Of a stretch of DNA of 5,804 bases, positions 5,467 to 5,804 are shown piece after piece; the stretch's first letter is position 1, and every line of letters starts with the position of its first letter. The notes under the pieces are model-generated. The model did not search any database. It worked only from the letters and a program-made list of their open reading frames with translations, and was not told where the DNA came from. Source of the DNA: Rhodospirillaceae bacterium (GTDB lineage Bacteria; Pseudomonadota; Alphaproteobacteria; UBA9219); the NCBI GenBank assembly GCA_003504035.1, contig DOBW01000141.1, positions 1 through 5,804 on the forward strand, given 5' to 3'. The position numbers and the translations under genes were made by a program.

Positions 5467-5512
5467 TTTAATTCTCTACATTATGAAATGATTACAAAAT
5501 CTTATGGCAACC

Positions 5513-5541
5513 ATTTAGCATAGAGCCTTTGCAAGCGTCAA
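5513..5541 (-). promoter_or_regulatory. Candidate sigma-70 promoter of the M48-like gene
   Basis: On the - strand, TTGACG (5541-5536) is a 5 of 6 match to the -35 consensus. After 17 bp comes CTAAAT (5518-5513), a weak -10 with only the final AAT matching. Transcription would start near 5505, about 40 bases before the ATG. The -35 match and the spacing are good, the -10 is poor. Confidence 0.4.
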
Positions 5542-5604
5542 ATACTTGCTTGCTTTTCTCAACAAAAGTAACAATCTGTCGTGAGAGTTGAGGCCTTCAG
5601 GCCT
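5531..5604. repeat. Small inverted repeats in the divergent intergenic region
   Basis: GCAAGC (5531-5536) is inverted as GCTTGC (5548-5553), which is followed by TTTT. Further right, AGGCC (5591-5595) pairs with GGCCT (5600-5604) around TTCA, within a duplicated AGGCCT. Both stems are short. The first overlaps the candidate -35 of the - strand gene. They could be operators or weak terminators; no family is recognisable. Confidence 0.3.
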
Positions 5605-5633
5605 TGCCAAAACGGAGCCAAAGGGGCACTAAT
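5604..5633 (+). promoter_or_regulatory. Candidate glmS promoter
   Basis: TTGCCA (5604-5609) matches the -35 consensus at 5 of 6 positions, and ACTAAT (5628-5633), 18 bp further, matches the -10 at 4 of 6. This would give a leader of about 58 nt before glmS. That leader contains a small hairpin TAAGC/GCTTA (5643-5647 with 5654-5658) followed by T-rich sequence. It is much too short for a glmS ribozyme. Confidence 0.3.
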
Positions 5634-5697
5634 TGAGTGTCTTAAGCTTTTCTGCTTATTTTTCTCTTTTGGATCTTCTTGTAACGGAGTCTCTTCT

Positions 5698-5804
5698 ATG
5701 TGCGGTATTATTGCTATTCTTGCTCAGCGTCCTGTTGCTGATTTGTTAGTTGATGGCCTTAAGCGGCTCGAATATCGAGGCTATGACAGCGCAGGCATCG
5801 CCAC
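5698..5804 (+). CDS. glmS: Glutamine-fructose-6-phosphate aminotransferase GlmS (3' end missing)
   Basis: GlmS makes glucosamine-6-phosphate from fructose-6-phosphate and glutamine, the first step to UDP-GlcNAc for peptidoglycan and lipopolysaccharide. Only 35 codons and two bases are in the window. They begin MCGIIAIL, where C2 becomes the N-terminal nucleophile of the class II glutamine amidotransferase domain after removal of Met. They reach [15 protein letters not shown], a motif highly specific to GlmS among these amidotransferases. The ribosome binding site CGGAG (5685-5689) lies 8 bases before the ATG. The sugar isomerase domains lie beyond the right edge. The gene is divergent from the M48-like gene. 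Confidence 0.93.
   Translation, partial: MCGIIAILAQRPVADLLVDGLKRLEYRGYDSAGIA

Noticed and set aside
5560..5697. glmS ribozyme upstream of glmS
   Set aside because: The leader from the likely promoter is under 100 nt, and I see none of the conserved ribozyme core. The ribozyme is mainly known from Gram-positive bacteria.

Overview
The window looks like a bacterial chromosome segment from a proteobacterium, most likely an alphaproteobacterium. The grounds are a UbiV-type protein (O2-independent ubiquinone synthesis is a proteobacterial trait), an Fnr-type box, and short intergenic palindromes of the kind common in alphaproteobacterial chromosomes. This placement is inference; there is no rRNA or other strong taxonomic marker here.

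Layout. (1) Bases 1-888 hold ubiV on the + strand, cut at its 5' end by the window edge: its frame is open to base 1, so the ATG at 52 is internal. (2) Bases 889-1346 are a 458-base non-coding stretch. Its right half looks like an elaborate control region for nrdD: an FNR-type box (1150-1163), two NrdR-like boxes 32 bp apart (1170-1185 and 1202-1217), and a leader with several hairpins. One of these (1315-1329) is followed by a U-run and sits directly before the ribosome binding site. (3) Bases 1347-3362 encode NrdD, the anaerobic (class III) ribonucleotide reductase, in a form without an N-terminal ATP-cone. (4) Bases 3363-3620 hold three related palindromic repeats and a terminator-like element. 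(5) Bases 3621-4316 encode NrdG, the radical-SAM activase of NrdD. (6) Bases 4321-5466 on the - strand, convergent with nrdG and only 4 bp from it, encode a membrane protein with the architecture of M48/HtpX peptidases but with a broken zinc site. (7) Bases 5467-5697 separate this gene from a divergent glmS (from 5698), which runs off the right edge.

Functional theme. UbiV, NrdD and NrdG all let core metabolism run without oxygen: quinone hydroxylation without O2, and dNTP synthesis with a glycyl radical. The FNR-type box before nrdD fits an anaerobic regulon, and the NrdR-like pair would add repression tuned to nucleotide level. The M48-like protein and GlmS (amino sugar supply for the envelope) have no evident link to this theme.

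Most notable points: the combined FNR/NrdR promoter with a possible attenuator before nrdD; the M48 pseudoprotease, with two of its three zinc ligands replaced; and the palindrome island splitting nrdD from nrdG. No new multi-gene defence or mobile system is visible.
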